From JBIKVP01 sp044356745 (GTDB lineage: Bacteria > Pseudomonadota > Alphaproteobacteria > Rhizobiales > Beijerinckiaceae): 64,000 nt of DNA. The notes under the pieces were generated by a model. The model worked only from the letters and a program-made list of their open reading frames with translations. It made no database searches and had not been told where the DNA came from. Below, one piece after another: positions 19,741 through 31,000 of this stretch (positions within the stretch are counted from its first letter, which is position 1; the number at the start of each line of letters is the position of its first letter). A program made the position numbers and the translations under genes. The DNA lies in the NCBI GenBank assembly GCA_044356745.1, contig JBIKVP010000002.1:1-64000 (forward strand), written 5' to 3'.

Positions 19741-20829
19741 AGCTGCTTTAATCTGCTGAGCAATAGTACGATAAGCTTGAGCGTGGGCGCTATCAGGGGC
19801 GCTGATACTGACTGGAGTGCCAATATCAGACGCTTCGCGCAATGCCATATGAAGGGGAATTTCACCTAAAAACGGGATGCCTATTTTTTGAGCATCCTCG
19901 CGTGCTCCACCATGTCCAAAAATGTCAGAACGCGTGCCGCATGACGGACATACGAAATAGCTCATATTCTCAATCATGCCATAAATCGGGATTTCAAGGC
20001 GCATGAACATACTTACGGCGCGGCGCGCATCAATCAGTGCAAGATCCTGAGGTGTTGAGATAATAACTGCGCCTGATAAAGCAACAGATTGTGCGAGTGT
20101 TAAATGTGCATCTCCCGTTCCTGGTGGCATATCAACAACAAGGACATCAAGCGCACCGTTTGCATCCCACGCAACTTGTGTCAGCATTTGCTGAACCGCA
20201 GAAATAATCATGGGGCCACGCCATATGACGGCGGTATCCTCCTCAATTAAGAAACCCATCGACATCACGCTTAAACCATAAGCGCACATTGGGATCATAC
20301 GTTTATCATCATCAAGCGCTGGTTTCCCTGTTAATTTGAGCAGGCGCGGCAGGGATGGGCCATAAATATCTGCATCTAACATACCAACTTTCAAGCCAAG
20401 TTGATGTAGCGCGAGTGCGAGATTGACAGCGCTTGTCGATTTTCCTACGCCACCTTTCCCACTGGCAACAGCAATAATGTGGCGAACCCCTTTTATAGGG
20501 GCTTTGGCTTTAAGTGACGCCACTTTTGCACTGACCTCACGCGTTGCAATGGGAGCCACGTGGGCAGGTTGAACCTCACTTTTTGCACGCTCGGATGTGA
20601 GCGTCACCCGTGCTTGACGCACGCCTTTAACCAATTGAGTTATTTTTTGCGCATTTTCACGTAAAATATCTAGTTCGATTGCCCGTTTTGGATCAATTGA
20701 AATTGTGAAAAAGACATCACCATCTTTTATAATAATGTCAGATAGCGCGTCAGATTGTCCTAAAGGCGTGAGGCCATCAGGCGCTTTAAGTACATTGAGA
20801 GCCTCTCGGACGGCGCTTTTTAAATCCAT
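19732..20829 (-). CDS. mrp: Mrp/ApbC-family iron-sulfur carrier ATPase
   Basis: A P-loop NTPase thought to carry and transfer Fe-S clusters. The 365-residue protein has an N-terminal MIP18-like (DUF59) domain of about 90 residues, a linker, then the deviant Walker A SGKGGVGKSTSAVNLALAL. LDADIYGPSLPRLL, DMPPGTGDAHLTL and the cluster-binding CxxC (FVCPSCGTR) follow. It lies 81 bp downstream of popZ on the same strand. Confidence 0.93.
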   Translation of the reverse strand: MDLKSAVREALNVLKAPDGLTPLGQSDALSDIIIKDGDVFFTISIDPKRAIELDILRENAQKITQLVKGVRQARVTLTSERAKSEVQPAHVAPIATREVSAKVASLKAKAPIKGVRHIIAVASGKGGVGKSTSAVNLALALHQLGLKVGMLDADIYGPSLPRLLKLTGKPALDDDKRMIPMCAYGLSVMSMGFLIEEDTAVIWRGPMIISAVQQMLTQVAWDANGALDVLVVDMPPGTGDAHLTLAQSVALSGAVIISTPQDLALIDARRAVSMFMRLEIPIYGMIENMSYFVCPSCGTRSDIFGHGGAREDAQKIGIPFLGEIPLHMALREASDIGTPVSISAPDSAHAQAYRTIAQQIKAALK

Positions 20830-20910
20830 GACGCGATCTCATTGACAATGGATGATCATTTTAGGCCTACTTGTAAGCTAGATTTAAGCCATTCAATATA
20901 AAGGCTATTT

Positions 20911-21555
20911 TTATCCGCGCCCACCACGTGCTACGCGTTCAATCTCGGCACGTACAAGTCGCTCAACGATTGTGGGCAAGTTGTCGTCAAGCCAGTTTTT
21001 AAGCATGGGGCGCATCATATCGCTCACCAAATCTTCAAGCGTACGTCCGTTATTAGTCAAAATAGTATGGGCAAGCGCATTGAAGGCGTTAGTGACGGAA
21101 TGATCGGTTGATGAAGAAATAAGACGCTCTTCATTGAAACGTTGGCGCGGTGCTTCAATGTGTCGTGGGGCAGGTTCAGAATAAAAAGGTTCTGGCTCTG
21201 GCTCAATAGGATTATTTAATTCAAGCTCTTCGGATTCTTGATCTTGCTCAAAAGCCTGTTCATCATGAGGCTCTTCCGCATCACGAAACTCAAGTTCTTC
21301 AGCTTCTTCTGGCGTGCCATCAAAACTATCGAAAAGATCGTCAACATTGGACTGAGGCATACTCACGGCGCTCAACTCCTCGGGTGTTGTGTCCGCTACA
21401 CTGATCACATCGGTGTCGAAGCCATCAAAATCAGCTTCCAGCGACTGGGGTTCTGGATTTGACGCATTTCCCTGATCGTCGGATATGATCCGACGTATGG
21501 AAGCAAGAATCTCTTCCATGGAGGGTTCTGTATTTTTAGCGTTGGCGGCGCTCAT
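20911..21555 (-). CDS. popZ: polar organizing protein PopZ (DUF2497)
   Basis: PopZ assembles a polar matrix that anchors ParB-parS at the cell pole. The 214-residue protein shows the expected layout: a conserved N-terminal helix (PSMEEILASIRRIISDD), an acidic Pro/Glu-rich disordered spacer (about residues 30-150) and the C-terminal oligomerisation helices (RTLEDLVSDMMRPMLKNWLDDNLPTIVERLVRAEIERV). The presence of parAB, parS and popZ in one window supports polar origin tethering. Confidence 0.92.
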   Translation of the reverse strand: MSAANAKNTEPSMEEILASIRRIISDDQGNASNPEPQSLEADFDGFDTDVISVADTTPEELSAVSMPQSNVDDLFDSFDGTPEEAEELEFRDAEEPHDEQAFEQDQESEELELNNPIEPEPEPFYSEPAPRHIEAPRQRFNEERLISSSTDHSVTNAFNALAHTILTNNGRTLEDLVSDMMRPMLKNWLDDNLPTIVERLVRAEIERVARGGRG

Positions 21556-21807
21556 ATTGCGTTAAACCTGTGCGTAAAATTAGGGAGAATCACGATGCAA
21601 TTCATCAAGGGAGTATCGCACCCTTGCGCTATGACGCAAGACAATGTTGTCTTCACCCACAGCCAAATATGGCTTTTGTCTTTAGTTCACACACATGTGT
21701 GCGGCTGCGTATTTGCACTTTCGGTACTCAAACTTAAGTTATGCCTTTCTCTAGCGTTAAGCACGGTGTCAGGATTACCTAAAAAATCTATTCACTATTC
21801 ACCTCGG

Positions 21808-22866
21808 TCAACCCATCCACTCCGCCTCCCAAATAAGCGTTGATTGAAAGATTGAGAAGTTGTCATCTGAGATAAATGTAAGGATGATACGTCCTTGTGA
21901 ATCGTGATGCAGGCTCATGCCTTCCATATTATCAATATTGTATCCTCCTTCACAGGTCAGGACATAATCCCCTTCAAGCTGGGTATTAGGGCGAATATTT
22001 AGGGCGCGAACACATCTAATGCGCATGCCAACACCGCGAAAAAGCGAATAATGCCGTTCTAAAAGAAGCATGTCCCCATTGGGCAGGAATGTTAAATCCG
22101 TGATGTCATATCCTTCATGACGCGCTACTTCAAAAGCTCCTTTAAGGGGGCCGCTTAATATCCATCCTTTTGTGGGTTTACTCTCTTTGTCGCGCTCTCC
22201 TGAAGATCGCTCTGCGATCACAACGAGTGCTCCTTTTAAGGGGCTGTTTTCAGGCGCTCGCCCAATGGCTTCTAAACTTCTATTTGCGGCTAACCGTCGT
22301 GTTTCAGGTGGAACCAAAAGTGTAAGGGCACGTGCACTAAGGCCTTTTTTCGCTAAATCAAATGTGAATACATTGTGCGTGCGCTCAACGCTGACATAGG
22401 CCATGTCTTCATGCACATATAGCCCTTCTGTATCGTATGCACGGGTTTGGGCGAGGGGTTTGCCGTTTTGTGAAAGCATGGGCGATATCAGGGCATGAGA
22501 AAGCCCTGTCATTAGGCCGTCGTCTGCATTCCTTTCAACTGACGCTTTAAGCCACCAGCCTCTATCATTTATACTCAGTAAATCACGCCCTCCTTTTAAA
22601 GAGCGTGACAATCCAGAAAAGCCACCAAATGCCTCGTGATCCGATTTGAGGCTCAATCCAGAACGCATGTTAAGTGAGCCAAAACGTGTTTTTTCAGGGT
22701 GTGAAGGCTGAAAAGAATTGAATTTTTGAGCTGTGATTTTGATATCTTGCGCTTTAAGGGGCTTATGATGCGTATTTGCATGTGCCTTGTGCCAGCCTAA
22801 AGCTCCTAGACCGCTCGCGCATGTTGCCCAAGCACCGATCATCAAGCCGCGCCGTGATAATCGCAT
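21808..22866 (-). CDS. Tat-exported phytase-like/esterase-like protein (PF13449 type)
   Basis: A 352-residue exported protein with a likely twin-arginine signal (SRRGLMIGAWATCASGLGALG, cleavage near AHA). The mature part resembles the beta-propeller phytase-like family annotated as esterase-like activity of phytase: FGGFSGLSRS, LLSINDRGWW, then TDLTFLPNGDMLLLERHYS and GYNIDNMEGMSLHHDSQGR. The substrate is not known. Its ATG shares one base with the cobT stop (TGATG), and the cobT-phytase-like order is common in rhizobia. Confidence 0.85.
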   Translation of the reverse strand: MRLSRRGLMIGAWATCASGLGALGWHKAHANTHHKPLKAQDIKITAQKFNSFQPSHPEKTRFGSLNMRSGLSLKSDHEAFGGFSGLSRSLKGGRDLLSINDRGWWLKASVERNADDGLMTGLSHALISPMLSQNGKPLAQTRAYDTEGLYVHEDMAYVSVERTHNVFTFDLAKKGLSARALTLLVPPETRRLAANRSLEAIGRAPENSPLKGALVVIAERSSGERDKESKPTKGWILSGPLKGAFEVARHEGYDITDLTFLPNGDMLLLERHYSLFRGVGMRIRCVRALNIRPNTQLEGDYVLTCEGGYNIDNMEGMSLHHDSQGRIILTFISDDNFSIFQSTLIWEAEWMG

Positions 22867-24776
22867 CAGATCACTTTACGCTTTGTTGCGCTATGAGAGC
22901 GTGGTGTTATGGATACTGTTTCACCGGTATCGCTAAATAGCTCAGCGAGTTTTTCTGTCATGACGCCGCCAAGTTCTTCAGCGTCGACAATCGTTACCGC
23001 GCGACGATAATAGCGCGTCACATCATGACCAATACCAATCGCAAGCAGTTCAATAGGAGAAACCTGTTCAATGTGATTAATCACGTGACGCAAATGTTTT
23101 TCCAGATATGTTCCTGCGTTCACTGACAATGAAGAATCGTCCACAGGTGCACCATCAGAAATGACCATCAAAATACGCCTTTGTTCTGGGCGTGACATGA
23201 GTCGTTTGTAGGCCCATTCAAGCGCTTCACCATCAATGTTCTCTTTGAGCAACCCTTCACGCATCATCAGACCCAGATTGCGCCGCGCTCTGCGCCATGG
23301 GGCATCCGCAGATTTATAAATGATATGTCTTAAATCATTCAAACGACCAGGATTTTGTGGCTTACCCGCCTGAAGCCATGCTTCCCGAGTCTGCCCTCCT
23401 TTCCATGCTTTTGTCGTAAAGCCTAAAATCTCTACTTTAACTCCGCACCGCTCTAAGGTGCGCGCAAGAATGTCCGCACATGTTGCGGCAACTGTGATGG
23501 GTCGTCCGCGCATTGAGCCAGAGTTATCAATCAAAAGCGAGACAACAGTATCGCGAAAGTTGGTGTCCTTTTCGCGTTTGAAGGAGAGTGGTTGAAATGG
23601 ATCAAGAATAATCCGCGGTAAGCGTGCAGGATCAAGCGCGCCTTCTTCCAGATCAAACTCCCAAGCACGACTTTGTTGCGCCATCAAGCGGCGTTGCAGA
23701 CGATTTGCGAGACGTCCAACAACGCCTTGCAAATGCGCAAGCTGTTTGTCGAGATAGCCTCTTAATCGTGTTAATTCTTCTGCATCGCACAAGTCTTCAG
23801 CAGCAATAATCTCATCAAATTTTGTGCTGAATGTTTTATAATCACTTGGTGCATGCTCCAAAGACCGTTGTGGCGGTGGACGACGCGACTCTCCTGAATC
23901 ACGTGGCTCACCATCAATATCTTGTTCTGGTATATCTCCAGCAGGTGCGTCAGTCTCTTCAAGCGCACCTTCCATTCCAACATCAGACATTTCCTCGGTG
24001 ACTTGCGAAGACGTTTGCTCACCTTGAGGCTGTTGATCGGATGAACCGTCATTATCATTGTCATCGGGAGAGGTTGCGTCCTTTGCATCCTCTGATTGCG
24101 CATCATCAGCCTGCTCGGGGTTTTCATCACTCATATCCAGAGCTTGCAGCATATGACGAATAACACGAGCAAAAGCGCTTTGATCTTCAACGCATGAGTT
24201 GAGTTTTATGAGATCATGACCCGCTTTGTCCTCAATGTAATCGCGCCATAAATTGACAATGATTTGCGCTTCGCTAGGCGGTGCTTCTCCTGTTAATCGT
24301 TCGCGGATCATGAGGGCAAGCGCATCGGCCAGGGGTGCATCAGCGCGATCAGTCACATTCTCAAATGCTGCGCCGCGGTGATAGCGATCAGTAATCATCG
24401 CATTAAGGTTATTGCGAACCCCTGTCATACGCTGCGCGCCAATCGCCTCAACCCGGGCTTGCTCAACAGCATCATAAATCACGCGCGCCTCTGGTGTCTC
24501 AGGAGCATGGCGGCGATGTGTATTGACATCATGACACGCCAGTTTAAGTGCGAGTGCATCAGCATGTCCGCGCAAAACAGCAATATCGATCAATGTTGGT
24601 TTTCGCGGTGGCTCAGGCAAGCGCACTTTATCACCCATGAGCACGGGCTTATCGGCAACATAAACCACATCCAGTTCGTGCACACCCGCTATCGCTCGCA
24701 TCGTTCCAGCTATCGCTCTCTTGAGCGGATCGATTGGCGCTTCTTTATTCAGTGATGTATGGTTCGAGCGAGTCAT
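22866..24776 (-). CDS. cobT: aerobic cobaltochelatase subunit CobT
   Basis: CobT, with CobS and CobN, inserts cobalt into hydrogenobyrinate a,c-diamide in aerobic cobalamin synthesis. The 636-residue product has an N-terminal helical part, a very acidic Asp/Glu/Gln-rich linker (about 215-300) and a C-terminal von Willebrand A domain with MIDAS motif [11 protein letters not shown]. The large subunit CobN is not in this window. It is separated from cobS by an AT-rich insert, and its ATG sits in one copy of a 12-bp direct repeat. Confidence 0.95.
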   Translation of the reverse strand: MTRSNHTSLNKEAPIDPLKRAIAGTMRAIAGVHELDVVYVADKPVLMGDKVRLPEPPRKPTLIDIAVLRGHADALALKLACHDVNTHRRHAPETPEARVIYDAVEQARVEAIGAQRMTGVRNNLNAMITDRYHRGAAFENVTDRADAPLADALALMIRERLTGEAPPSEAQIIVNLWRDYIEDKAGHDLIKLNSCVEDQSAFARVIRHMLQALDMSDENPEQADDAQSEDAKDATSPDDNDNDGSSDQQPQGEQTSSQVTEEMSDVGMEGALEETDAPAGDIPEQDIDGEPRDSGESRRPPPQRSLEHAPSDYKTFSTKFDEIIAAEDLCDAEELTRLRGYLDKQLAHLQGVVGRLANRLQRRLMAQQSRAWEFDLEEGALDPARLPRIILDPFQPLSFKREKDTNFRDTVVSLLIDNSGSMRGRPITVAATCADILARTLERCGVKVEILGFTTKAWKGGQTREAWLQAGKPQNPGRLNDLRHIIYKSADAPWRRARRNLGLMMREGLLKENIDGEALEWAYKRLMSRPEQRRILMVISDGAPVDDSSLSVNAGTYLEKHLRHVINHIEQVSPIELLAIGIGHDVTRYYRRAVTIVDAEELGGVMTEKLAELFSDTGETVSITPRSHSATKRKVI

Positions 24777-24786
24777 ATACTTTCTA
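24775..24786. repeat. 12-bp direct repeat, copy 1 (cobT side)
   Basis: ATATACTTTCTA on the plus strand. On the coding (minus) strand it reads TAGAAAGTATAT and contains the stop codon of the small inserted ORF and the purine-rich lead-in to the cobT ATG. An identical copy lies at 25103-25114. Confidence 0.85.
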
Positions 24787-25077
24787 TATCTTGATTAAAG
24801 ATTTGATACGTGGGTCACACCTCTCGAAATTCAAAAGGTGGCATACTGGATGAAAACTATCCCTTGGGCAATTACTAAGTCTACATCTTAGTTCAAGAGA
24901 AATACTTATAGATAGGATTATTATTGACACCGCTAAAAACAATAATAGCCAATAAAATATTATTTTTTTGAATAATAAAATATTGTCTACGCTTTTAGAA
25001 AATATTTTTGCCCCTATTATAAACAATAATAGGCTCCATAATTCGGCTGTTTTAAATATTTTATATATGACAATCAT
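24784..25077 (-). CDS. small AT-rich membrane protein inserted between cobS and cobT
   Basis: A 97-residue unrecognised product. The first ~65 residues are hydrophobic and Ile/Leu-rich, with two likely membrane segments (about 10-30 and 38-60). The tail has three Cys (CRLSNCPRD, then PVCHLL) and is basic. The upstream ribosome site is weak (GGTAG). Base composition is much richer in A+T than in cobS or cobT. The insert is delimited by the 12-bp direct repeat, and removing one repeat plus the insert restores a 7-base cobS-cobT spacing. It may be a real acquired gene or noncoding sequence. Confidence 0.4.
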   Translation of the reverse strand: MIVIYKIFKTAELWSLLLFIIGAKIFSKSVDNILLFKKIIFYWLLLFLAVSIIILSISISLELRCRLSNCPRDSFHPVCHLLNFERCDPRIKSLIKI

Positions 25078-25102
25078 ACAGCTACCAATTTTTTAGAAGC
25101 GA

Positions 25103-25114
25103 ATATACTTTCTA
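25103..25114. repeat. 12-bp direct repeat, copy 2 (cobS side)
   Basis: A second ATATACTTTCTA. On the minus strand its TAG is the cobS stop codon (25112-25114). The two copies bracket the AT-rich insert exactly. Confidence 0.85.
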
Positions 25115-26149
25115 ACTCATTGCCACATTGACTGCACTGTCTTTCAATTCTTTGCCAAAGCAGCGTTGATAAAATTCTGCAACCAATGTGCGCTCAAGTT
25201 CATCACATTTATTCAGGAAAGTGAGGCGGAAGGCAAAACCGACATCACCAAAAATCTGAGCATTTTCCGCCCATGTAATCACGGTGCGGGGCGACATGAC
25301 TGTTGATAAATCGCCATTGACAAAAGCATTACGCGTTAAATCAGCCACGCGCACCATGCGGTTGATGGTTTCTTGTCCCTCTGCGGTTTTTTGATAAGAT
25401 TTAGCCTTTGAGAGAACAATCATCGCTTCTTTATCGTGAGGCAAATAATTGAGCGTTGTGACAATTGACCATCGATCCATCTGTCCTTGATTGATTTGCT
25501 GTGTGCCGTGATACAATCCGGAAGTGTCTCCCAACCCAATTGTATTTGCTGTGGCAAATAAACGAAAGGCAGGGTGGGGACGAATCACCCGTTTTTGATC
25601 TAAAAGTGTGAGTTTTCCCGCTTGCTCCAACACGCGCTGAATCACAAACATTACATCAGGGCGGCCTGCATCATATTCATCGAAAACCAGTGCGACATTA
25701 TTTTGAAGTGCCCACGGTAGAATACCATCTTGGAATGCAGTAATCTGTTTGCCGTCTTGCAGAACGATTGCATCCTTACCCACCAGATCAATCCTGCTGA
25801 CATGGCTATCAAGGTTGATGCGTACACACGGCCAATTAAGGCGTGCTGCAACCTGCTCAATGTGCGTTGATTTTCCAGTGCCGTGATAACCTGACACCAT
25901 GACGCGGCGGTTGTGAGCAAACCCTGCAATAATCGCAATCGTTGTTTCATGATCAAAAACATAATCAGGATCGAGATCGGGTACATATTCATCTTTTTGT
26001 GAAAATGCAGGAACTTGAATATCGAGATCAAGACCAAAAACAGTGCGTGCTGACACTGTTATATCGGGAATTGGAGCGCTTGAGACGGCTTGATTTGCAG
26101 ATGATGTTAAGGCTGTTGGCATAGCGGCAGGCATTTGGGGGGCAGGCAT
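25112..26149 (-). CDS. cobS: aerobic cobaltochelatase subunit CobS
   Basis: This AAA+ ATPase partners CobT in cobalt insertion. The 345-residue product has a Pro/Ala-rich N-terminal extension, the conserved [21 protein letters not shown] segment, Walker [10 protein letters not shown], Walker [11 protein letters not shown] and a sensor region [20 protein letters not shown]. It is the aerobic chelatase CobS, not cobalamin synthase, which is encoded separately at 32.5-33.3 kb. It is divergent from uppP across 164 bp. I saw no cobalamin riboswitch signature in that gap. Confidence 0.95.
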   Translation of the reverse strand: MPAPQMPAAMPTALTSSANQAVSSAPIPDITVSARTVFGLDLDIQVPAFSQKDEYVPDLDPDYVFDHETTIAIIAGFAHNRRVMVSGYHGTGKSTHIEQVAARLNWPCVRINLDSHVSRIDLVGKDAIVLQDGKQITAFQDGILPWALQNNVALVFDEYDAGRPDVMFVIQRVLEQAGKLTLLDQKRVIRPHPAFRLFATANTIGLGDTSGLYHGTQQINQGQMDRWSIVTTLNYLPHDKEAMIVLSKAKSYQKTAEGQETINRMVRVADLTRNAFVNGDLSTVMSPRTVITWAENAQIFGDVGFAFRLTFLNKCDELERTLVAEFYQRCFGKELKDSAVNVAMS

Positions 26150-26313
26150 GAGGGCCTCATAAACAGGTGAAACATATTTTTATATTTGTTTGTTCATATA
26201 CGTCTTGCGTGCGACACGCAATGTTCGAGGCGCAGGTGTGCTCGTAAGTCCTTGCTGTTTTAACGTGATACTCTTAGAGCTTTAAATGATCTGAACCCTC
26301 ATAACGGGATGGA

Positions 26314-27117
26314 ATGGCAATGAATCCGATGATTGAAGCAGCTCTTTTGGGGCTTTTGGAAGGTGCAACTGAATTTATACCTGTATCATCAACGGGTCAT
26401 TTATTGTTGGCTGGTCATTTTCTCGGCTTTGATTCGCCAAACCATACATTTGAAATTCTCATTCAATTAGGCGCTATTTTAGCAATTATGAGCGTGTATT
26501 TTAATAAACTTTGGACAATCGCTCAAGCACTTCCATCTGACGAAGGTGCGCGGCGCTTTGTTATTGGCGTTTTGATCGCATTTCTACCTGCTGCGTTATT
26601 GGGCGCACTACTGCATGGCTTTATCAAGGGCGTACTCTTTAATCCATGGGTGGTGTGTTTCACACTTATCACGGGTGGATTAATCCTTATGGTGGTTGAT
26701 CGCTTGCGCTTTGACACTCGTTATGACGATGCAACGACTTTTCCGCTCGCAACATACGCCAAAATTGGGCTTTGCCAGTGTTTAGCGATGATCCCGGGTG
26801 TATCACGTTCAGGAGCAACGATTGTGGGTGCATTGTTTATGGGGGCAAGCAAGCGTGCTGCGACAGAATTTTCTTTTTTTCTTGCAATGCCCACAATGGC
26901 GGGAGCGTTTGCTTATGATCTCTTTAAAAATTATACATCGCTCAGTGTCGATGATGGCGTCATGATTGCTATTGGCTTTGTTACCGCATTCATTGCCGGC
27001 TTATTTGTTGTTAGAAAATTGCTTGATTATGTTGCAGGACATGGTTTTGCGCTATTTGCATGGTGGCGTATTATTATTGGTACAGCAGGATTGGCTGGGC
27101 TCATTGTATTTGGGTGA
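26314..27117 (+). CDS. uppP: undecaprenyl-diphosphatase UppP (BacA)
   Basis: This integral membrane phosphatase recycles undecaprenyl pyrophosphate to the lipid carrier used for peptidoglycan and other cell-surface polymers. The 267-residue product has the two family motifs, [18 protein letters not shown] and [10 protein letters not shown], and about eight hydrophobic segments. A second ATG six bases downstream (26320) is an alternative start. A hairpin terminator follows. Confidence 0.95.
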   Translation: MAMNPMIEAALLGLLEGATEFIPVSSTGHLLLAGHFLGFDSPNHTFEILIQLGAILAIMSVYFNKLWTIAQALPSDEGARRFVIGVLIAFLPAALLGALLHGFIKGVLFNPWVVCFTLITGGLILMVVDRLRFDTRYDDATTFPLATYAKIGLCQCLAMIPGVSRSGATIVGALFMGASKRAATEFSFFLAMPTMAGAFAYDLFKNYTSLSVDDGVMIAIGFVTAFIAGLFVVRKLLDYVAGHGFALFAWWRIIIGTAGLAGLIVFG

Positions 27118-27134
27118 AGACATAAAGCTCATAA

Positions 27135-27161
27135 AAAAACGCCTCAATATGAGACGTTTTT
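27135..27161. terminator. bidirectional intrinsic terminator between uppP and phasin gene
   Basis: Stem AAAAACG-C-CTC / GAG-ACGTTTTT around loop AATAT, with A-rich and T-rich flanks. It lies between two convergent genes and can serve both strands. Confidence 0.7.
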
Positions 27162-27189
27162 CGTTAAAATAATTAAAAATTGAACAATA

Positions 27190-27675
27190 TTAGGCTGTTT
27201 TACGTTTTGCCGCTTCAACAACAACGTTCTGCATGGCTTCAGCGGTTTCGCCAGCTGCTGAGCGCAATGTTGCAGAGGCTTCGACTGCGGAGCGCTGAAT
27301 CTGAGATGCAGCTTCCGTCGCGCCTTTTTGAACAACGCTTCCAACATCACGCATCTGCGCTTGAAGTGATGCAACCTGATTGCGCTGATATTCAGAAATA
27401 TGTTGAAGGACTTCACTTGCATCACGCACATTGACTAGCTTCTGAGCGAGATCGAATGCTGCTGCAATATTTTGCTCAGCGTAAGCGATGGTTTTTTTAG
27501 TTACTTCGGTTAAATTAGATTGCACAGCGTGTGTTGAATCTTGTGCTGTATCAACGGCTTTGTGAGATGCGCCAATAAAGCTGTCAAACGCTTTACGTGC
27601 TTGGGCAACACTGCGTACTGCAAAATTACGCATATCTTCTGGAATGTCGTAAGATGAATGTTGATCGCGTGCCAT
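27190..27675 (-). CDS. phasin family protein
   Basis: A 161-residue, almost entirely helical, Ala/Gln-rich protein with the phasin layout: DMRNFAVRSVAQARKAFDSFIGASHKA, a middle helix AYAEQNIAAAFDLAQKLVNVRD and the QYQRNQVASLQAQMRD-like segment (here EYQRNQVASLQAQMRD). Phasins coat polyhydroxyalkanoate granules. GAGGAGACCCCCAT precedes the ATG as ribosome site. The thiolase at 12.6 kb fits the same pathway, but no PHA synthase is in the window. Confidence 0.88.
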   Translation of the reverse strand: MARDQHSSYDIPEDMRNFAVRSVAQARKAFDSFIGASHKAVDTAQDSTHAVQSNLTEVTKKTIAYAEQNIAAAFDLAQKLVNVRDASEVLQHISEYQRNQVASLQAQMRDVGSVVQKGATEAASQIQRSAVEASATLRSAAGETAEAMQNVVVEAAKRKTA

Positions 27676-28006
27676 ATGGGGGTCTCCTCAAAAAGAATCT
27701 AAATATTCTTATGGCTAACACATGCACAAATATGTGCAAGTCTATTTTACACACTTTCCACTTTAACTTTATTTTAAACGTTTTGACACGCGCACATTAA
27801 AAAAATGTACATTTGGAGAATAAAATTTGCAGTAACACTATGATAGACTTGTCATAATAGTTTATAAATTCTTAACCTCGTGCTTAAAGTGAGTTTAATT
27901 GTTTAATAAACGCTGAAATGGATATAAGTCTTTGTTTTAATGTAATTTATCACAAAAATAGATTTGTTTTTTGTGGTGTCATTATAAAAGGAGCGATTTT
28001 CTTGAG
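27676..28006. promoter_or_regulatory. AT-rich divergent promoter region of phasin and PdhS-like kinase genes
   Basis: This ~330-bp AT-rich gap has no open frame worth calling. It contains a cluster of TTAA tetramers at 27872-27911, including an exact TTAA-N7-TTAA, and AAGGAG at 27987-27992 before the kinase start. Confidence 0.5.
27884..27898. promoter_or_regulatory. candidate CtrA-binding site
   Basis: TTAA-AGTGAGT-TTAA is an exact match to the alphaproteobacterial CtrA consensus TTAA-N7-TTAA, 109 bp upstream of the kinase start. Other TTAA half-sites lie nearby. Because the surroundings are AT-rich a chance match is possible. Confidence 0.45.
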
Positions 28007-31000
28007 ATGATTGGAGCGATGTCCGATATTGAGGCGCTGGCCACAGACCCAGCCCTTGCTCCCTTTCTCAAGGAGGGTGTACCCGCTGTCATATGGCGTC
28101 TTGATGGCACGCGGGTCTTATGGGCTTCTCAAGCCGCAAAACCCATTATTGATGCACTTGCCCCTGATGGAATGGTAATTAACAAAGATTTTGCACAAAA
28201 TCTTGCACTTCTTGCTCAAGAGCGCTCTCCAACGCGTGGCGTGCGTTTACAGCGTATACGATTGCCTCATTTAGGAGGAAACGGCGCCGGAGATGTTTTG
28301 ACTTGCGCGTGTCATATTTTAACTATTCCCAATAGTGAATCAGCGCTTCTCACTGCGGTAATTGGACGTTTGCCCGAACGCTTGTTACAAAATTCCTATG
28401 ATCCTTTAGCGCTCGCGCTACAACATCGTAGTGAACATGATCCTGCACTTGTTGATCAACTTGATAACCCGCTAGAGGTGTCTCCTACACTTGAGAATAA
28501 TGCGGGGGAAAGCGTGCAGTCAAATGCTGCGTCAATCACACGTTCGCCTTTACAATCCAATTCTGATACATCATCCGAGTCCGATCAAAGCAGCGTGCCT
28601 GCATCTGCTCCTCTCAACGCTCACACTATCAAGGAACAACTAAAAGAACGCGCAAAGCTTAAGCCACGTCGCCGGTTTGTGTGGGAGACGGATCATCAGG
28701 GGCGTTTTGTAACATTATCCCATGACATCACCGAAGCAATAGGCGTTGATGTCAATGATTACCTCGGTAAAACGTGGTGGGACTTAATGGGAACGTCTGT
28801 GCTTGATCCCTCAGGTGAAGTCGCTGAGGCATTTACACAAACACGTACATGGACAGCGCGTAATATACAGTGGCGGGTTGCAGGCACAGATGTGTTTGTC
28901 AGCGTAGATATGTCAGCTGTTCCTTTGTCAGAGGGTGATGGGGAATTTAGTGGCTATCGTGGTTTTGGAATCTGTCATCTTGATTCCGCATTTGCCAATT
29001 TGATGCGTCTTGAAGTGCAAAAAGAAGTTGATGATGAGGAAATAAAAGAGACACAAGAGTATGTCGCACCTGAGCAAAACCAATTTTTGCTCAATGAACC
29101 TTTGTGGGATGAGAAAAAGAGCCGCGAGCGTGTTCAAAAAAAAGAGGGTCTTCAGGCCGCACCTTGGTCTGAAACGCCGCATCAATGGCTCATGTGGCCA
29201 GAAGGCTCGCAAGGCTCAAACCACAGTCTTGAATCGCCTGTCCTTCTCAATGACGGGAAGCATCGTATTGCCGCACGACTTGAAACAAGCGCACACGTCG
29301 CTGCATCCGTTCTCACTCATTTATTGCCGTCTGCACGGCAAAAAGGGGCAGCGCAACCAAGCTCGCAATCTTTTTCTTATGAAGGGTTTTTGCTTAGTCA
29401 ATTGCGTGCTTTGAATGAATCTGAAGACAATTCTCACCAAGAGAAGCAACCCCAAACTCAATCTGAACCTGAGCCCCAAAAGGTGTCCGAGCATCATGTG
29501 TTAAGTTCTGATTCACCTAAGCCTTTAGAAGAGGGTTCTATCAATCAATCTGAAGAGAGCGAAAGTCCTCAATCTGTTGTTGCAACTCAAACGACAACAC
29601 CCAACGATCTCTTAGTTGATGAGAGTATTCAAATACCTGTTGAGCAAGTTTCGCAAACGGCTTTTTCTGAGCCTAAGATTAAGCCCGATGATCAAGATTC
29701 GGTGCAAGAAAATGCGCTTACACATTTAGAAGAAGAGCCTGCACATTCAGAAGAATATATGAACCAAAATGTGCAAGAAAAAAATGTTCAACAACAGGAT
29801 TTTCAAAATCAAAATAATCAAAGCAACCAATTGCCAGAAGGGGATGGGAATAATCAAGCTCCATTACCTGTGTCAGATGCTACTAATATAAAAATTAAGC
29901 CGTCATTTGCGCCTTCTTTTGAGCGTGTCAATCCTTCAGCTGGGTCAATGCGTCCCACATTTGAGCCTGTTACGCCGCCAAAAAGCCCGATTGCAACGGC
30001 TTCAATATTGACAAAAAATAACGAAGATACATCAAGTCATGAGGCCAGTGTGCCACAAGACCCTGCGCAAGCGTTTGGCTTTGCTTCAGCAAAATCTGCG
30101 CCTCAACCTCAATTGGCAGAGGCGAAACGACAACTCGAATTTGTCGGAGATTATCATGGTATTGCCGCGGGACAGTTTGTGGATGAAGTAATTGTCAGTG
30201 TTGATATTGATGAGCTTGAACCTGATACGGGTATTTATGGATTTAATGTCCGTGGATTTGCCCCTCAAGATTCTCATATCAAAGAGGCGAACGCATCCTC
30301 TAACACCCTTTCGAATTTAATTCCTAATGCCCCTGAAATACCGAAAACGGTTGTCAATCCACCACCCTCAGAGCCGTTGCCCGAATCGTTACCATTACCG
30401 ACAAATGATCAGACAGCGGATGATTTTGTAACACATGATCGCCAAATTGATCCAGAACAAGCGCTTGTTCAATATCGTGAAGAGCGTGCACGTACAAAAA
30501 TCGCGCAACCAAAACCATCACAAACAGAGCCAACCACAACGGATGAATCGAAAAATATTTTAGAGTCCGCGTCTCATGACACGCTTTCAGCGCGCGCTAC
30601 ATCCGATGAGAAGCCTTCTTCACGTCAGCGTCCTACCAGTGTCAAGCGGACGTCTGCACGCCTGAATGACAGCGAAAAGGAAGCGTTTCGCGAAATTGCA
30701 AGGGTTCTTAAAAAACCACTGACACCATCGACACATGCACCAGAAAAAGCACAACCTCAATTAGTGCAAAGCTCACCTCAAGATCAAGCTGAGCAGATGA
30801 TGAATGATCTTTCTGCGATGATCGAGGAAGCTGCTCCTGCTGCACTCAAACCACCTGATATATCTCCGGCAACGATGGGAGATAATGTCACACCACTCCC
30901 TACCGCGCTTGCGCACATGCGGCCAAGACCGAGGGTCATTACCGATCAGGATCCGGGTTTTGCTGGTATTCTTAAACGTTTACCGATGGGCGTTATTGTT

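Noticed and set aside
21595..21843. 82-residue plus-strand frame in the popZ / phytase-like gap
   Set aside because: Cys/His/Leu-rich, no ribosome site, overlaps the 3' end of the phytase-like gene; not protein-like.
22866..24776. CobT as a nitric-oxide reductase NorD or other VWA protein
   Set aside because: Adjacency to cobS, length and the acidic linker fit CobT; the VWA domain alone would be ambiguous.
26150..26313. Cobalamin riboswitch upstream of cobS
   Set aside because: No B12-box-like sequence is apparent on the minus strand.
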